64,000 bases of DNA, taken from Amia ocellicauda (lineage: Eukaryota; Chordata; Actinopteri; Amiiformes; Amiidae). The position numbers and the translations under genes were made by a program. Below are positions 1 through 13,700 of the stretch, in pieces. Position 1 is the first letter of the stretch. The number at the start of each line of letters is the position of its first letter. The notes below the pieces were generated by a model. That model did no database searches, was not told the DNA's origin, and saw only the letters and a program-made list of their open reading frames with translations. The DNA is taken from contig NC_089856.1 in assembly GCF_036373705.1 (NCBI RefSeq), positions 28,802,298-28,866,297 on the forward strand, written 5' to 3'.

Positions 1-887
1 ATTATGACCACTAACAGGTGAAGTGAATAACACTGATAATCTCGTTATCATGGCACCTGTCAGTTGGTGGGATATATTAGGCAGCAAGTGAACATTTTGT
101 CCTCAAAGTTGATGTGTTAGAAGCAGGAAAAATGGGCAAGTGTAAGGATCTGAGCTACTTTGACAAGAGCCAAATTGTGATGGCTAGACGACTGGGTCAG
201 AGCATCTCCAAAACTGCAGCTCTTGTGGGGTGTTCCCGGTCTGCAGTGGTCAGTACCTATCAAAAGTGGTCCAAGGAAGGAAAAGCGGTGAACCGGCGAC
301 AGGGTCATGGGCGGCCAAGACTCACTGATGCACATGGGGAGTGAAGGCTGGCCCGTGTGGTCCGATCCAATAGACGAGCTACTGTAGCTCAAATTGCTGA
401 AATAGTTCATGCTGGTTCTGATAGAAAGGTGTCAGAACACACAGTGCATCGCAGTTTGTTGCGTATGGGGCTGCGTAGCCGCAGACCAGTCAGGGTGCCC
501 ATGCTGACCCCTGTCCACTGCCAAAAGCGCCTACAATGGGCACATGAGCATCAGAACTGGACCATGGAGCAATGGAAGAAGGTGGCCTGGTCTGATGAAT
601 CACGAGTTCAAGGTGTTGACTTGGCCTCCAAATTCCCCAGATCTCAATCCAATGGATCATCTGTGGGATGTGCTGGACAAACAAGTCTGATCCATGGAGG
701 CCCCACCTCGCAACTTACAGGACTTAAAGGATCTGCTGCTAACGTCTTGGTGCCAGATACCACAGCACACCTTCAGAGGTATAGTGGAGTCCATGCCTCG
801 ACGGGTCAGGGCTGTTTTGGCGGCAAAAGGGGGACCTACACAATATTAGACAGGTTAATAATAATAATGTTATGGCTGATCGGTGTA
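1..887 (+). mobile_element. Tc1-like transposon, internally deleted, 5' end cut by window edge
   Basis: The transposase remnant runs from the ATG at 132 to a stop at 847-849. It opens with a Tc1-type helix-turn-helix region (start [12 protein letters not shown]). An in-frame TGA at 342-344 stands where a CGA arginine codon would be expected, as CpG decay would produce. The frame resumes through the WSDES motif, which carries the first catalytic Asp (about 583-603). There the sequence jumps to the region just before SPDLNPIE, so the second catalytic Asp and about 0.3 kb are missing and the frame shifts. The 3' terminal repeat (TTATGGCTGATCGGTGTA) ends near 887, and the 5' repeat begins outside the window. 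The element is non-autonomous. It shares its deletion junction with the copy at 41149-41998. Confidence 0.93.
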
Positions 888-3800
888 TTTCTGTATTAAC
901 CTTTCATTCAGAAAGCGGTCACTGGGCAAACAGATGGGGGATACTACAACTACTAGGCTCCCCATCACCACCCCTTCACCACTTCGTATAGAGGACACAT
1001 GTGCCCAGAAAACACAAAGGAAATAACTTTGAACTTTACATACACAAGTAGCATATCTGCAGAACTCATAGATCATGTAAAAGCCTTGTGAAACATAAAT
1101 TCAATGTACGTTAATGAAAAGAGCTGTCAGGTTGCAGACTCACAGCTGCACAGATAAAGCCCAATGCTAACAGCAAATTCCTAACATAGTCCAGATACGG
1201 CCCAAACACTTCAGCAGCAACAACAACACAGCTCTGAAGAAATGCTAAACACAAAAAGGGATAAAGCAGGGAAGGCACAGAGAGAGAAAGAGAGAAAAGG
1301 AAAATTAAAGAAAACAGAAGAAAATAAATCTAATACTAAATTAAAATGCAAGTTCATTATTATTGCTCCGGTTCTTTATTACAATGGAAACGCAACTGTG
1401 AAATGTCGCCCCCTGCTGTGATTAGGAGATAGTGCATGACAACATATTTGCACAACGCTGAAAATAGTCTGACAACGTGTGTGGGAAACAGTGGCTTCCC
1501 TACTGTGTCACTCCACAGACTCTTGGTTTAACTGGGCCTACATTTAAAAACCTAAAATAAAATAAAAATCTTTATTGCTTTCTGTAAAACATACTGAACA
1601 ATTCCACGCAATTTCAGGTCATTCTTAAAGTACATATTTATCCAAAAAACAAGAAAAATCTGGGCCATTTTAGGCTTCCTGTGATTAGCTATCCCCCTTC
1701 AAGACAAAGGGGTGTAAATCTTCCTGTGTCTACCTGGCCCAAGAGGACTTTTGTCAAAATTAAGTTTAGCAGACTTATTGTTTTGTTAAGAGCTTACGAT
1801 GAAAGATGGCTGGGAAATGCAGAGACAAAAGAAATAAGTACTCAGCTTCAAAACTCAGAAAACAAAAATCCATTCAAAGAACTTCCTTAGCCAAGTTCTG
1901 CTCTAAAAAGCTCTTTTTGTCAGAAGGAGAGTTCACAGCCACTGGAGCTGAGCTAATTGGAACGAAGTCCTGTCAGTGAATTAACACTCTGCGGCCCACA
2001 GACCATCCAGGCCCCCTGATGGCCATTGTCAGCCTGTCAGTCAGCTGAGCAAGACTGCCCTGCACACTGCCTGCAATGCAACAGACCTTCCACACACAGG
2101 TTTATATAGAAATCCTCATGCCAAGGTAACCTATATAGGCTGTGTGGCTCACTTCATCCACCATCTCTGTGTGAGATTGAGCTGGGTTTTCAGAAGGACT
2201 TAAAGCAATTTTTTGTGAGTTGTAAAATAGGCCTGTTTTCCCTTGGTGGAGAATTCTACCCTTGCCTTAATGTGTGAATTTATTACTAAATATTTTGGCA
2301 TACTTTAATTAATAAACACCATGGATTATTTACCAAGGCATTTCATTAAGCCTTCTCTGTCCCTTCGTAAGAAAATCTACACCACTTCCATCTGACTGTT
2401 GGGTGAGTCAGTGTTCCACTTTTAAAGCTAGGAATCCCAAAAGCTGGGTGTGGAGCTCGCCACTTTTAACCGTGCCCATTTTAGAAAAGCTGATTGTCAG
2501 AGGAAAAATGTGTTTCCGAGAACAATTGTCGCCGATGCAGAAGTTTCGGGATGAGTATGTGATCTGCTGCCACACATTAACCAGACATCTGTGAGAGGGA
2601 GGGATGTCTACGCCTGAATATGATCCCCCTCAGCTGCATCTCAGGACGGCCTTCACTGGGTGATGCCCACGGTCCTCAGCTGCTTGTGGAATTCCGTATT
2701 GAGTTGAAATTTCCATGTCCTACACTCTGTGATAATTGCTCCTGTCTGGATAATTTGATTTCATAAAAGGGTCAGCTATGAGAGGATAGCAGGGATTTTG
2801 AGGTGAGGTGAGGTGTGGGGGTAAAAGAATTTAACTTACAAAAACAAATGTCAAATTAAAATCAGACCTTAAAGGGGACCCTTCCTCTTTCAATGCCCGA
2901 AACATTGAAAACTAATATCAGAATGTTATTATTATTTTCACACAAACAACCCCCCAACACCTATAACACCACCACCACCCAACACACAAACACACACTCT
3001 TATACAATGAAAGAGTCACTCAATAGAAACCAATGTGAGCAGAAGAATGTGGAAATGAATTAAACACCACTTCCTCCAACCCCCACCCCCACCCCTCACA
3101 GACGTTGTGTGCGAGCTGTCAGTAGAGGTGACAGTTTGTACGGTACACCCAGTAACCCACAGAGCCACCTACACCTCCTGGGTAGTGCTCTGTTGGCCTG
3201 TTGCTTCTTGTTCAGGGATTCTGTTGCCAAGCCACCAGCATGTTTATTATTTGTTACTGAAAAAAAAAAGAATAAGTGTAGCTTCCTCTGTACAAATCTA
3301 GTTTGACTCTGTGATTATCGGCGACAATGATTGCCCAATTTCATTTGCTCTCTCTTTTTAATTTTGGATTTCCTTTATGGAACAAAAAAAACTCACTTTC
3401 TGTGACTCACTTCACTTCAGTAGAATCCAGGCCAGTATCCTGGACTGAATTCAAGACACTAAGTGCTATTGTTTCCTATTTCTCGTCTTGTACACCTGCA
3501 CTGAAAGAGCACATGCATTAATTGGGTTAGTCCTGTGTAAACGAATGGCATCCTTAAGAGCTGGTTAATTCATCGATGCGAGACGGCTGCCTGAACTGGC
3601 CGATTCGGGTATTAGGTAGGTGACACACATGTTAAACAGTTAATACATAAAAGACACTGAGGAGTGTGATGTGGGGGTTAAGAAGATGGTTCATTTTTTA
3701 CATAAGATGCACATATATTAATTTTAAATAAAGGTTACTTTACTCATGCCAACATATGTAATTTAATTGATTAATCCAATTAGCAGGTCTTAAATAAGAA

Positions 3801-6800
3801 CAATTAAATAAACAACTAGCACCAGAGATTACTACTCCTGTAACTGGTCTTCAGTGCAGATCATTGCTCTAATACGGTCCAGTGGAAGTTCAATCATGCA
3901 TTTTGTCAGTAGAAGGGAAATTAGTAACAGGAGAAAATCAAGAGCATGCACATACATTAGATTCACTGTGCAGACCTGATAATTATTGATCAATTATTGG
4001 GATTCAATCAGAACTCCATCCTCGCCAATTCTAAACCAGTTCTTGGTTACAGCTTGGTTACAACGGTAGGGGAGACCCATTTGGAATTTGTGATTGGTGC
4101 CTTTGGTTATACCTTAGAAACAGACGTCAACTCCCTTTTTCACACACTGCAATATTTAAAAAATAATAATAAAACTAATACTTGCATCCATCTGGCTGAT
4201 GATCCAAGCCCCAATATTTATTTCTCTGCTCCCCCCACACAAATGACCATGAAAAGTACAAATTAAGCCCAAGTTTTTATCTACAGTGGCATGATAATCA
4301 GCTCTCCCTCGCTTTTATTGTGTCTCCTTAAGAAGTAAAAGATAATGAGTGTTCTGTTCGTGCAGAGCTCTTGAAACAAAAAGCTGGGAAACACTGTGCC
4401 AGGAATTGCTGAAGGCTTTGTTTATTTAAATGTTTTGGTTGATTTGTCTGTTTTGGGAAAAGGAGCCAGCAGCACAGTCATCTTCAACTCTAGGAGAGTG
4501 AGAAATGCAGAGCTATAAACTGGAACAGGTATAAAAGTACACTGGGCTTCTATAACTGCCAAAAGCCTGTCAACAGCAGTAAACACCAGACTGAAACCTG
4601 TGTATTTCACAAAGTTGGGAGTTTGGAAGTAAAAGCCCCAGTATACAACTTTGTGACAGTGAAAAGCATAAAAAATAAATAAGACCAATATATATGAAAG
4701 CTATCTAAATAACCAGTCTTTTTCTAATTTGTTTCTGTTTATTTATTATTGTTTAAGATCATGAACCAAACTTGTTGAAAGAAAAAGACTGTACTGAAAT
4801 GCTTTTCGTTACAAAGGAGCATGCATTTCCCTTGTTTTCTGGTCTTTCATTCCTTGGTTTCTTTCATAGAGTTGAACAAAAACAGAAATAACCCTCTACA
4901 GCACCACACAACAGACAACTCAGTCCTTCTAATGTTCATCAAGAAGCTGGACTTCCAAGGAGACAATAAGAAGCCTGAGCTGATTATGTGAACTCAGAGG
5001 TTATTCAAAGCAAATTAAAACCAACTGGCAGCAGCCCAGCACTCAGATAAAGTAATAAGCACCAGCAATTACCTTTTCTTAATGTAATTGGTCTTACATA
5101 CAGCCAACCCTTGCTCTTATATGGGCTAACTGAAATTTGTATGGTGCACTTTGTGTGGGTTGTGAAAACAAACATTTAGTCCCATAAGAACACCAAGAAT
5201 CTATGATTCTATGATTTACAAAGAGAGTACAGATAGATGGATAAATATATTAGCAATACACAGAGGTAGATGTGTGTCTATATCACCTTGCCTTTGAAAA
5301 AAATCCAAGGGACATGACAACCACCTAGTGAAATTGTATGCCTCTCAAAACCATGACCTTTTCATTGTGATACGTGTAATATTTACTTTCGTTTAATTGT
5401 GCATTATGTTGTTGATGATATGATATCATAATATCCTTTAACAACCAATCAGCAGCAGGGAGGCCTGACAGTAAGGTCGTGCGGTCAAATCAAAGAAAGG
5501 GAAGAGTTGTAATAACAATATGACCGATGACTACATAATTACACCATGGCAAAAGGCCAAGCCTTAGCCCAACTGACATGACTGAATCTCTTCAATTCTC
5601 AGTGATGACTGACACACATTCACAGAGATTTTGTTACTTATTTTTAACGTTTAGGTTTATATACCAATAAAACAAGGTTTTAAATAAGTAAACAATGCCC
5701 TAAGATACCCCTTCTGCTTGCGCAATCTTGCCAAACACAAAAGCACAATGTAAAGCCTACTTTTGTTAACATGGAAGACTAAACTAAACCTGAACTTTTC
5801 TCCCAGGCCACATCAATCTGTGTCATAGAGTTGTACACAGGCATACCTCGGCACACAGGATTAGGGACAGGAAGGAAGCCGATTCCTCCCTGTGGAAGAA
5901 TGCAGGAATAATAACCACCTTCCAGAAGATGCTGCGAAACACAACACAATAGCGTGATTCACCCCCAGATTTTTTGTGTGACAAATTAAACTCTGGCTAT
6001 AGGGTGCTTCCATCACGGCTATGAATTCATGTAATTTGAACCCTGACTTTTACACTCATCAAAACCTCTTAGGTGCACACATCTGAGATTGTGCAAGACT
6101 GCATAAGATCTCAATGGAAAAGATCAGAAATAATTTAATGAGATAGATAGGCCTTAGGTATAGATAGGTATTTGTCAGTAATATGTGAAGAAAAAAAATG
6201 GTCTGTGATCAAACCAGAGATAAATTTGTGGTTTGCTATCAGAATAAGAAGAGGCTCAGAAACAGCTAATAGCCTGATATCCTGCATTGCCTTCTCAGTT
6301 ACCAATATCATGTGGACCTGGTGAATTAGGAATGTCAGTCCCACACGGCTCATAACACTGGGCTATAAACTCCTACTGTGACTTTCCATTGTAAACCATG
6401 GTTCACTGCTTGCTCTTCTTGCAAACTGGCTATATGGACTGCTCTCTGTAACCCTTCGGCCCCATGATAACACAAAAATGATTTTCGTATGTTTTTTAGC
6501 GTATCATGTCCATTCCCTCAGGACACTCCCTAAGTGGATGCAATAAAACAAAGTTAGATAGCTTCTGAATATCAGGTTGTTATACAGTAATCAGATGACT
6601 TACTGGATTTTTATCAGACAGTGGTATTCCCCTAGATCTGGATATGTTTAACGTAATGTCAAAACTACGCAAATGACAGTAATACAAAAATGTTTGTGGT
6701 GTGTTTCTTGTCAAATCCAGTACTGTTAGGATACAATGAAATGCCTGAGGTGAGATGTTGCAATTTGACAGCTTCTTGACATTCAGGATGGTTCCTTGGA

Positions 6801-8181
6801 AAGGATGTTCCTGTTTTGGCAAAAAAGGCAAAAAAAAAAAATCCAGCTGGAAACAAATAGATAAGAAATTTTGTGATCTATTAACACAAATGAAACACAG
6901 TTCAGTTTTAAGCACTCTTTTTGGATGGAATAGAATATGATTCATTTGTGCTTTGACACAAATCATTGATAAACATTTTCTTAAATTGTAAATGGACATT
7001 GGACAAATTCTATTATACATTTTCCTCTTCTACTGTCACTTTCTTATATCAGTAAAAAGCACATGGGAACTCTAACTTATGTTAAAATATCCAGTATTTT
7101 GTTTTTTTTATTGAAAACCACAAATATTTTAAAACATCCCATGATTTCTATTAAGACATTTATTTTTCTTTTCTTTTTTTTTTAATGATCAAAACATTCA
7201 AATTGGAGCCAGAAAGTGTCTTTTAGAACACAGTAGGCATGCACAACTGACTTCTTGGCATAGATTACTCTCCTGAGAATGGAGTACAGTTTAGATGGGG
7301 AGCGTGAGAAAGCTGCTAAAGGAGCCATTATTTAAAACAACATATTGTTCCTTTTCATGCTAGTAATGAATCTCTCTATCCCTTCATCGAAAAATGCAGT
7401 TACGATTTTCTAAGGTGTTTGATTGAGAAAAAGTTGACCCACAAATTTGCATTTCTGCAACAACATCAGGCCTTCTCTTACAGACTGATCGTTTTTTGAG
7501 AATCAGCATGAACCTGGATGACAGACGAGGCTCAAACACAATCATCTCCTATCGATCCATGTCAAAACCTTGGCAGAGCCTACAAGAGTGAGTGAGTTTA
7601 CACAGAGCTAGAGTGTGAGGCTTCAGTCCATATCCAGGCAATTACCCAGAGAGAGCAGGCCAGGATTGACAACTAGAGACGGACATAAAGGTTGTTGATA
7701 ATGTAAATGCAATTGAGAGACACAATGTGCACAGGGCATAGGGATACTGTACTGATGAACTTGAGAGTTGCAGCTGAGGCCTGTCTTTATACGGTTGGTA
7801 TACAGATCATCCCCAATCCTTAAAGACATGGCAAGATAAACACAGTGGATCAATCCTCTTTCAGCAACTGTACAAAGAACTATACAAGAGGCTGCTGGTG
7901 CAAAAGCCTGCTTGGATCAGTAACATTTAAGAAAGTTTTAGAGAGGAGGCCATTTGACCCATCGTGCCTTTTTGTCTCACTCATGCTTGTGAAAGTGGAG
8001 GCTGTGGCTACTGCTTAACTTGGTTACAGGACAGACTCAGTGAGAATCTAGATTGTGGAAAACCAAAACTACATAACAGTGCAAGCAGTCTGACAAAGAC
8101 TAGAGGCATCATGCAGGTCGTTGAATGGGTTCAGGTATTAATCACCAGTGAATCTTGCTCCGTTTTGTCATACAGTATAAG
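888..8181. other. Intergenic or intronic DNA, no gene supported
   Basis: I find no coding exon here that I can support. Open frames are short (under 150 codons), AT-rich and without recognisable domains. The stretch holds purine-rich simple sequence near 1270-1330, an AC/CCA-rich patch near 2940-3000, a G-rich GAGGTGAGGT run near 2800, and scattered A/T runs. Regulatory or conserved non-coding elements may be present but cannot be judged from one sequence. Confidence 0.5.
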
Positions 8182-8470
8182 CAGGGGTGTCCAACCCCGG
8201 TCCTGGGGAGCCCCAATCCACTTGATCTAATAGTTCACCCTAAATCACCAATTTCTAAATACTGGGAACACATGTGATTTATTAATCAATGAAGCAAGTC
8301 AATCAAGGGAATTCTTCCCTCAGGAGGCTGCAGGTATTCAGATAATTGCTCCAGTGGTTTTTAAAGGACTGATTTTACCACACCACCTGCTTCATTGATC
8401 AGAATTAAATAATTCCATGTGTTCATATATTGGTGGTACAGGGCTCTCCAGGACCGGTTGAACACCCCTC
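8182..8470. mobile_element. hAT-like MITE, 289 bp
   Basis: Terminal inverted repeats of about 30 bp bound this AT-rich element. The left end reads CAGGGGTGTCCAACCCCGG and the reverse complement of the right end reads GAGGGGTGTTCAACCGG, both followed by TCCTGG(G/A)GAGCCC. The CAGGG(G)TG-type terminus is typical of non-autonomous hAT elements. The flanking octamers AGTATAAG and ATCTAAAG are only roughly alike, so the target duplication has decayed or the boundary is off by a base. There is no coding capacity. Confidence 0.75.
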
Positions 8471-9621
8471 ATCTAAAGTGATAGACAACACCTGCACTGT
8501 GGAGGTTTCTTAGGCTCTGGTACATTGCTCTACACTCTGCTCTACACACTGTCTACACTCACTCATACTGCAGCACATGCATATGCTATGACAATGTAAC
8601 AGGATTTATTGTTATAGTTTTGCTTTTGGTATATAGGTTTGATCATATAAACTAAGTTCCATTTTAGCATTTGTAATAAAATTATACATTTCAATTAAAT
8701 CGCTTGCAGTTCTGGTTCAAAAAGTCAGCGGGTTAGGTCGGTCCGAATCATCTCACACTGCAATAATTAATCCTCAAACGGTTCAAAAGACAAACAGATG
8801 GAAAAAATAAAATACAATTCCAAGGCAGAAATAAAATAGTATTTCTTTACTTTATGACTTAGCACTGGCAAAGCCAAGGCCCCAGTGTACTGTATACAGA
8901 AGGAAGGACTGAACAGTGTCCAATGAAATAAAAATACTTCAAGTAAACAATTGATGACTCCTGCATGTGCAATATACCGTATGCATTACTCCAAAGCTGG
9001 CTGCTTTACATACTTTTACAGAAATTGTGGGTCACTGGCCCTGTGTTGTGCACGTCAGCTGCACCTCACTATTCTCAATCTCAGCATGGTACATTTTAAT
9101 CTGGGGAATATCATCTTAACTAAGGGTGAATGGTTATACTTTATACTATAGTTTGACAAATTGCAGTTTAAACAGAAAATCTGCATGTGTCATTTACTTG
9201 GGGGGGTCCTTATTTGTCTACACAGTTTTACAGGTCTTCATGTCTTGTGTAAAATAAAAACGACCTCATAGAACCTCATGTCAATCCCATCCGTCACCCC
9301 AATTGTTCTTGATTTCCACCTTTTGAAGAAACTCTCAAAATGTGTCAGCCATCTTCTGCACACCAAAAACTTGGGACTTTCAGAGACAAACACAAGCAAA
9401 AACTCATAAAAGTTATAAAACACGTAATAACTTAAACCAGGTGAGGATCTGTAGCCCATATTACAATACTTATTTATTCAACCTACAGTATTTTTTTTTG
9501 TATGTCTGCAATTTCTCTTTCTCTCTAGCCAAACTTTCAAAGTGAAATGCATCATTTACGATGTGACGCCTTTGTCCCCAGAGCAGTGAAAGAGAACACT
9601 GTCCCCAGCAGGTTTACGTAC

Positions 9622-9842
9622 CTCAAACTCATCTGAAATAAAAGATGTCCCGACATCAATAGGGGTCAGGTCTCTGGGAGATCTGGGTCTGTGCTGGGGC
9701 AGCGCAGCACCTCGCCAAGTGTGAGATCTTTTCTGAAAGGTCCTGAAAGATTGAAGCCCTTGCGTCTCCACGGTAACCCTTTCAAACAGGGAATAATTAA
9801 GCATCCGCTGCCTGATTTGCATTTCAAACGAGGTCTTGAGCT
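9622..9842 (-). CDS. Candidate internal exon of an unrecognised minus-strand gene
   Basis: On the minus strand a plausible acceptor (ACTTGGACAG) precedes 221 nt that end at a strong GAG|GTACGT donor. Entered in the frame that matches the candidate exon at 17653-17692, all 73 complete codons are open. The frame begins ELKTSFEMQIRQRM and ends TSFISDEFE. The first third looks helical or coiled-coil-like; the rest is rich in Arg, Pro and Ser. I recognise no family. CpG content is higher than in flanking DNA. It could be a true coding exon, an exon of a non-coding RNA, or chance. Confidence 0.3.
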
Positions 9843-10467
9843 CTGTCCAAGTTTGGTCCTAGTAAACCATCAGAGCACGACCGTTTATGTAAAACACCTT
9901 TGGATGTTTTGTCTTGTAATTATAATTTATTAGTGTCTTTTTTATAAACAAAATAACAAATCAAGCAAAGACAGAAACTTACATCAATTTAGGTATCTTT
10001 TTTCTGTAAATCTGCTACCTTTATTAATCAGCTGGAATGAGTATTATTGTATTGTCTCTCTATTTTGCACTAAAACAAAGTAAAAGCTCTGTATTTGAAT
10101 GTTGTTTCACAGAAACCTCAGCGATTCTCAGGAAAGTGTGCTTCTCAAAGACTCTTGTAACATGAACCAAGCCACCCACATCACCATTAATTCATCCTGT
10201 TATCACTGGGCCATAGTAGAAGAGTTCAAGGGGAGCACATGAGCTGCTATGATGTCATTCCCAAATTACACAATTCCCATTGCTTTTGTTTCCCTACCGC
10301 AAAAACCACAAAGAACAAAACCTTTCAAGTTCAGAAGTACACTGCACCCAGTACCTGATGACAGAACCATTACGAAACAAAAACTGCAGCACTGAGAGCA
10401 GTCAGAGAATTGTGCCCTATATATCAGCCAGTCTATAAAACCATATGCCAAATACTTTCGTCTAGGG

Positions 10468-10772
10468 CAGCTGTTCCCAAAGTGCGGCCCTCGAGGATGT
10501 TAGGTGTGGTCCCCCAAAGCCAACCTTCAACCCCCCATTTCTGAACCTTTACTATATTTGTGCACTTTCTGAAAATGTTCTGTTACAAATTGCACATGTA
10601 ATTTGGGGGAAAATAATAAAACAACAATTAAACTTCATAATGTATAGGAAATAAACATGTATAATTTGGGACATGTTTTGTTTTAATCTTTGGTTCATTT
10701 TCTACTGCGGACCCCCCATCCTATGCAACCTCTGGAAATTGTCCCTCCATCATCAGACATTGGGAACCCCTG
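10468..10772. mobile_element. hAT-like MITE with perfect 8-bp target duplication
   Basis: A 305-bp AT-rich non-coding element. The left terminus CAGCTGTTCCCAAAGT matches the reverse complement of the right terminus, CAGGGGTTCCCAATGT, at 13 of 16 positions. It is flanked on both sides by the identical octamer GTCTAGGG (10460-10467 and 10773-10780). An 8-bp duplication with CAG-type ends is diagnostic of the hAT superfamily. With no transposase, it must have been moved in trans. Confidence 0.92.
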
Positions 10773-10780
10773 GTCTAGGG

Positions 10781-13700
10781 GTTGTAAATCACATGTATTA
10801 TAGCTTCATAAGCTCAAAGCTATTTATACAATGTCATTAACATGGCACTAACATATTGACATATTGACCACAAGTACTCTGACTTAATATGTAAACTTTG
10901 GCAATGTATGATTCAGTCAATAGCTTGTCTAATGTGTACTTTTTAATACAGAGTCATTTGTAAGCACCTAAACTAAAGTGTTGATGACTAATTGATCCCA
11001 AAACAGTATTCCATATTTTCGGACCATTCACAATGAACAGGGGCCAAACTAGCAGTTAGCGATCAGATTTTCTGAGGCTCACACAAACTGAGAGAGGAAT
11101 CTGATTACTAGCCTTAAAAATGATGAGAGTGTGTTGAGGGGCGGGGAGGAAATCAGTTAGTGATTATTGGCTTCCCTCTTTTCCTTGCTTCTCATTTCTT
11201 CTTCCTGTTACAGAACATCATACAGAACTCTCTACAAGAATTTTCTTTGGCAGGGATGGTCTTGGCTTGTCAGTTGGGGTCAGGAACATCAAGGAAATGG
11301 TTCCACTTTGATCGCTGAAGTATTTTCTTTTTTCCTTATACCTTTTCACTGCTCCAGAGTTCAGAGCCAGTGGAATGCTGACTGGCAGGCCGGCTGCAAA
11401 CATGGCTAGAGAGGGATGGTGCTGCAGGCAGCCCTGCTCAACCACCACCAAGCACCTCACATCCCAAACCTTTCACTCCCTCCTCATCCTCTGCTGTCTT
11501 TTCTGTTCTCCACACCTTCCCTTTAATTTTTCAGATGCATGGTGAAATACTAACCATTACCCCTCCTGGGACATGTGAAAGAAGCCTGCGTTATTACATG
11601 TAGGACACATCAGGACAATCGTTCCATATGGAACCAAACCTTTTCAGATTCCTGCAAATCCCCTGCAGCCTCCTTCAGGAATCTTGTATTTTTCCTTGAG
11701 AAAGGGAGTCCTGCTAGACCATCACCAGAGTGGTGCAAAAAGCACTCCAGGCAGGGGGAGTTTGTGGAGATTAGATAGAAGGCCATTGTATTTGACCATT
11801 ACTGACTTGTCTTAAATCCTTTAGGTGAGGCAACATGAACCTTCCCATGATTCTACACAACAAAGAGGGGGGGGGAAGCCTTTACTTGCAAAGCTCTCAG
11901 TGCATTATTTCAATTTCTCTACAGAGGCCTAAATGTGGCATTTCTGCTTTTTTGGTAAATCTGTCTTCTACTGTAGCAAAACAAAACAACAACAAGGCAT
12001 GTTTAAAAATAAAAAAGACAAACAGGCTCCAGGGAAACCTTGCAATCTGCATATAGATTTTAATATATAAGCAAAGCTGTACTACCCCCAGGCAGTTCAA
12101 CAGACGCCTGTTTATACAAGCCGCTCTCCTATTACTCTGGCCTGATGTCTGTCAGATTTAATACCCTGACGAAAATGAGGTTGTGATAATCTGACAGCTG
12201 GGCATGGGGGTGACGCAGCCATATCCTGCACCCCACTTAAGAGTCCGTTCCCCCAGTGCCAGGAATACTGCGTTCACCACATGCACTCTGCAGACCCACC
12301 AGGGGCTACAGTCTAGGGATAAGCAGGCAGGCTCATAGCTCACACCTCCTCCATGTTTTAGAAAGGATGGAAAAAATACATATCTTTATCTATACCAGTC
12401 AACAAAGCATTGAAACTGTAACACCTGACATGCAGATAGCCTGGTTTCCAGTGTCAAGGATTAAGTCAATAGGAGACAATTTAAAGTGACTGAGTACTGA
12501 ACTTTTTATTGTTCTCATTAGCAACCATGAACAATAATTGTGATGACCAATGATGTGTAAAAAAGGCATTTGTTTCAAGGTATGCTTCAATGAAAACCAG
12601 TCAGACGTTTGTGTGGCCTTTGTAAGACCAATCACTCCTAACAATTTGACTAAATCATTACATGATCATTTAAATATGCTTTAAGGAAGAAATACTTCGA
12701 AAATATGTTCTTCCTGGACTGGTCTATGGGGTGCAGGCCAACCAGTTCTGGACAGGGATTTCAGAGATTCTTCGTGGAAATCTATAATGATCTCTTGAGA
12801 CAAGCTCCAGTGTGTAAATATAGTCCTGAGTATCATAAAACAACATTAATAACCCCTGCTTATACAGACACATTCAGAGGTTTAAGAAATGGGGTTGGAT
12901 AAAAGTCTTAAATAACAGTTATTAGCAGCTGGTATATAACAAGAAACTCCTACAGTCTAAGAAAGGGGGCTGGACAGCAGTGTTCTGAATAGGACTAGGA
13001 AATGAATAACAGATATAAAAGCACTGCTTAGGTCTCTGGCATTCGCTTAATTAGGCTTTGAAGCATAGAACAGTAAGACTACAGTTCATTTAACATCAAG
13101 GTGACTTCTGCCACGGTGTCCACTCTAAATGTACAAAATAAAAATTTGAAGAAGAAGAAGAAATAGTACAGAAAGAAGAATACTGAACCCATTGACACCA
13201 CCTTCTGGAAGCTTGGAAATAAACCAGGCTCAAGAATTCACAACAGATAAAATACAGCTGATAGAAAACCCAGTCCCCTCACAACACTGGATAGGACTGC
13301 ACTACAGTACAAATCAACATAGAGGTTAGAAATGGCAAGAGGCCATTCTTACTCATCATTTCACACTCGGTTTGCTAAGAAAACATGCTCAACTCCTTCT
13401 ATTAAATCATCATTAATGAATTGTACATTTTTAATAGCATTAAACTGCTTTTGTGATTGTGCTCCATGAGGCCTGGAGTAGAAACAGACCCTCCAACGAA
13501 GGTTAAGAAAGTGCCGATGCTAAATAAAGTTCAGCACACACAGGACACAGAAATTAATAATAATGGTGTGACTGGAGGAATCAGAGCCTGTGAATCACAA
13601 TCGGTGGTGGTTCGCTCTCCAAAGTCAGCTTGCCATGTGACATTCCCTTTTTATCCAAGGGGTGGCTATACAGCTGTCCCCCTTTGCTCTGCGCAGTGTA

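Noticed and set aside
9379..9440. Plus-strand exon-like segment ending ACCAG|GTGAGG
   Set aside because: Low-complexity translation and no partner exons on the plus strand.
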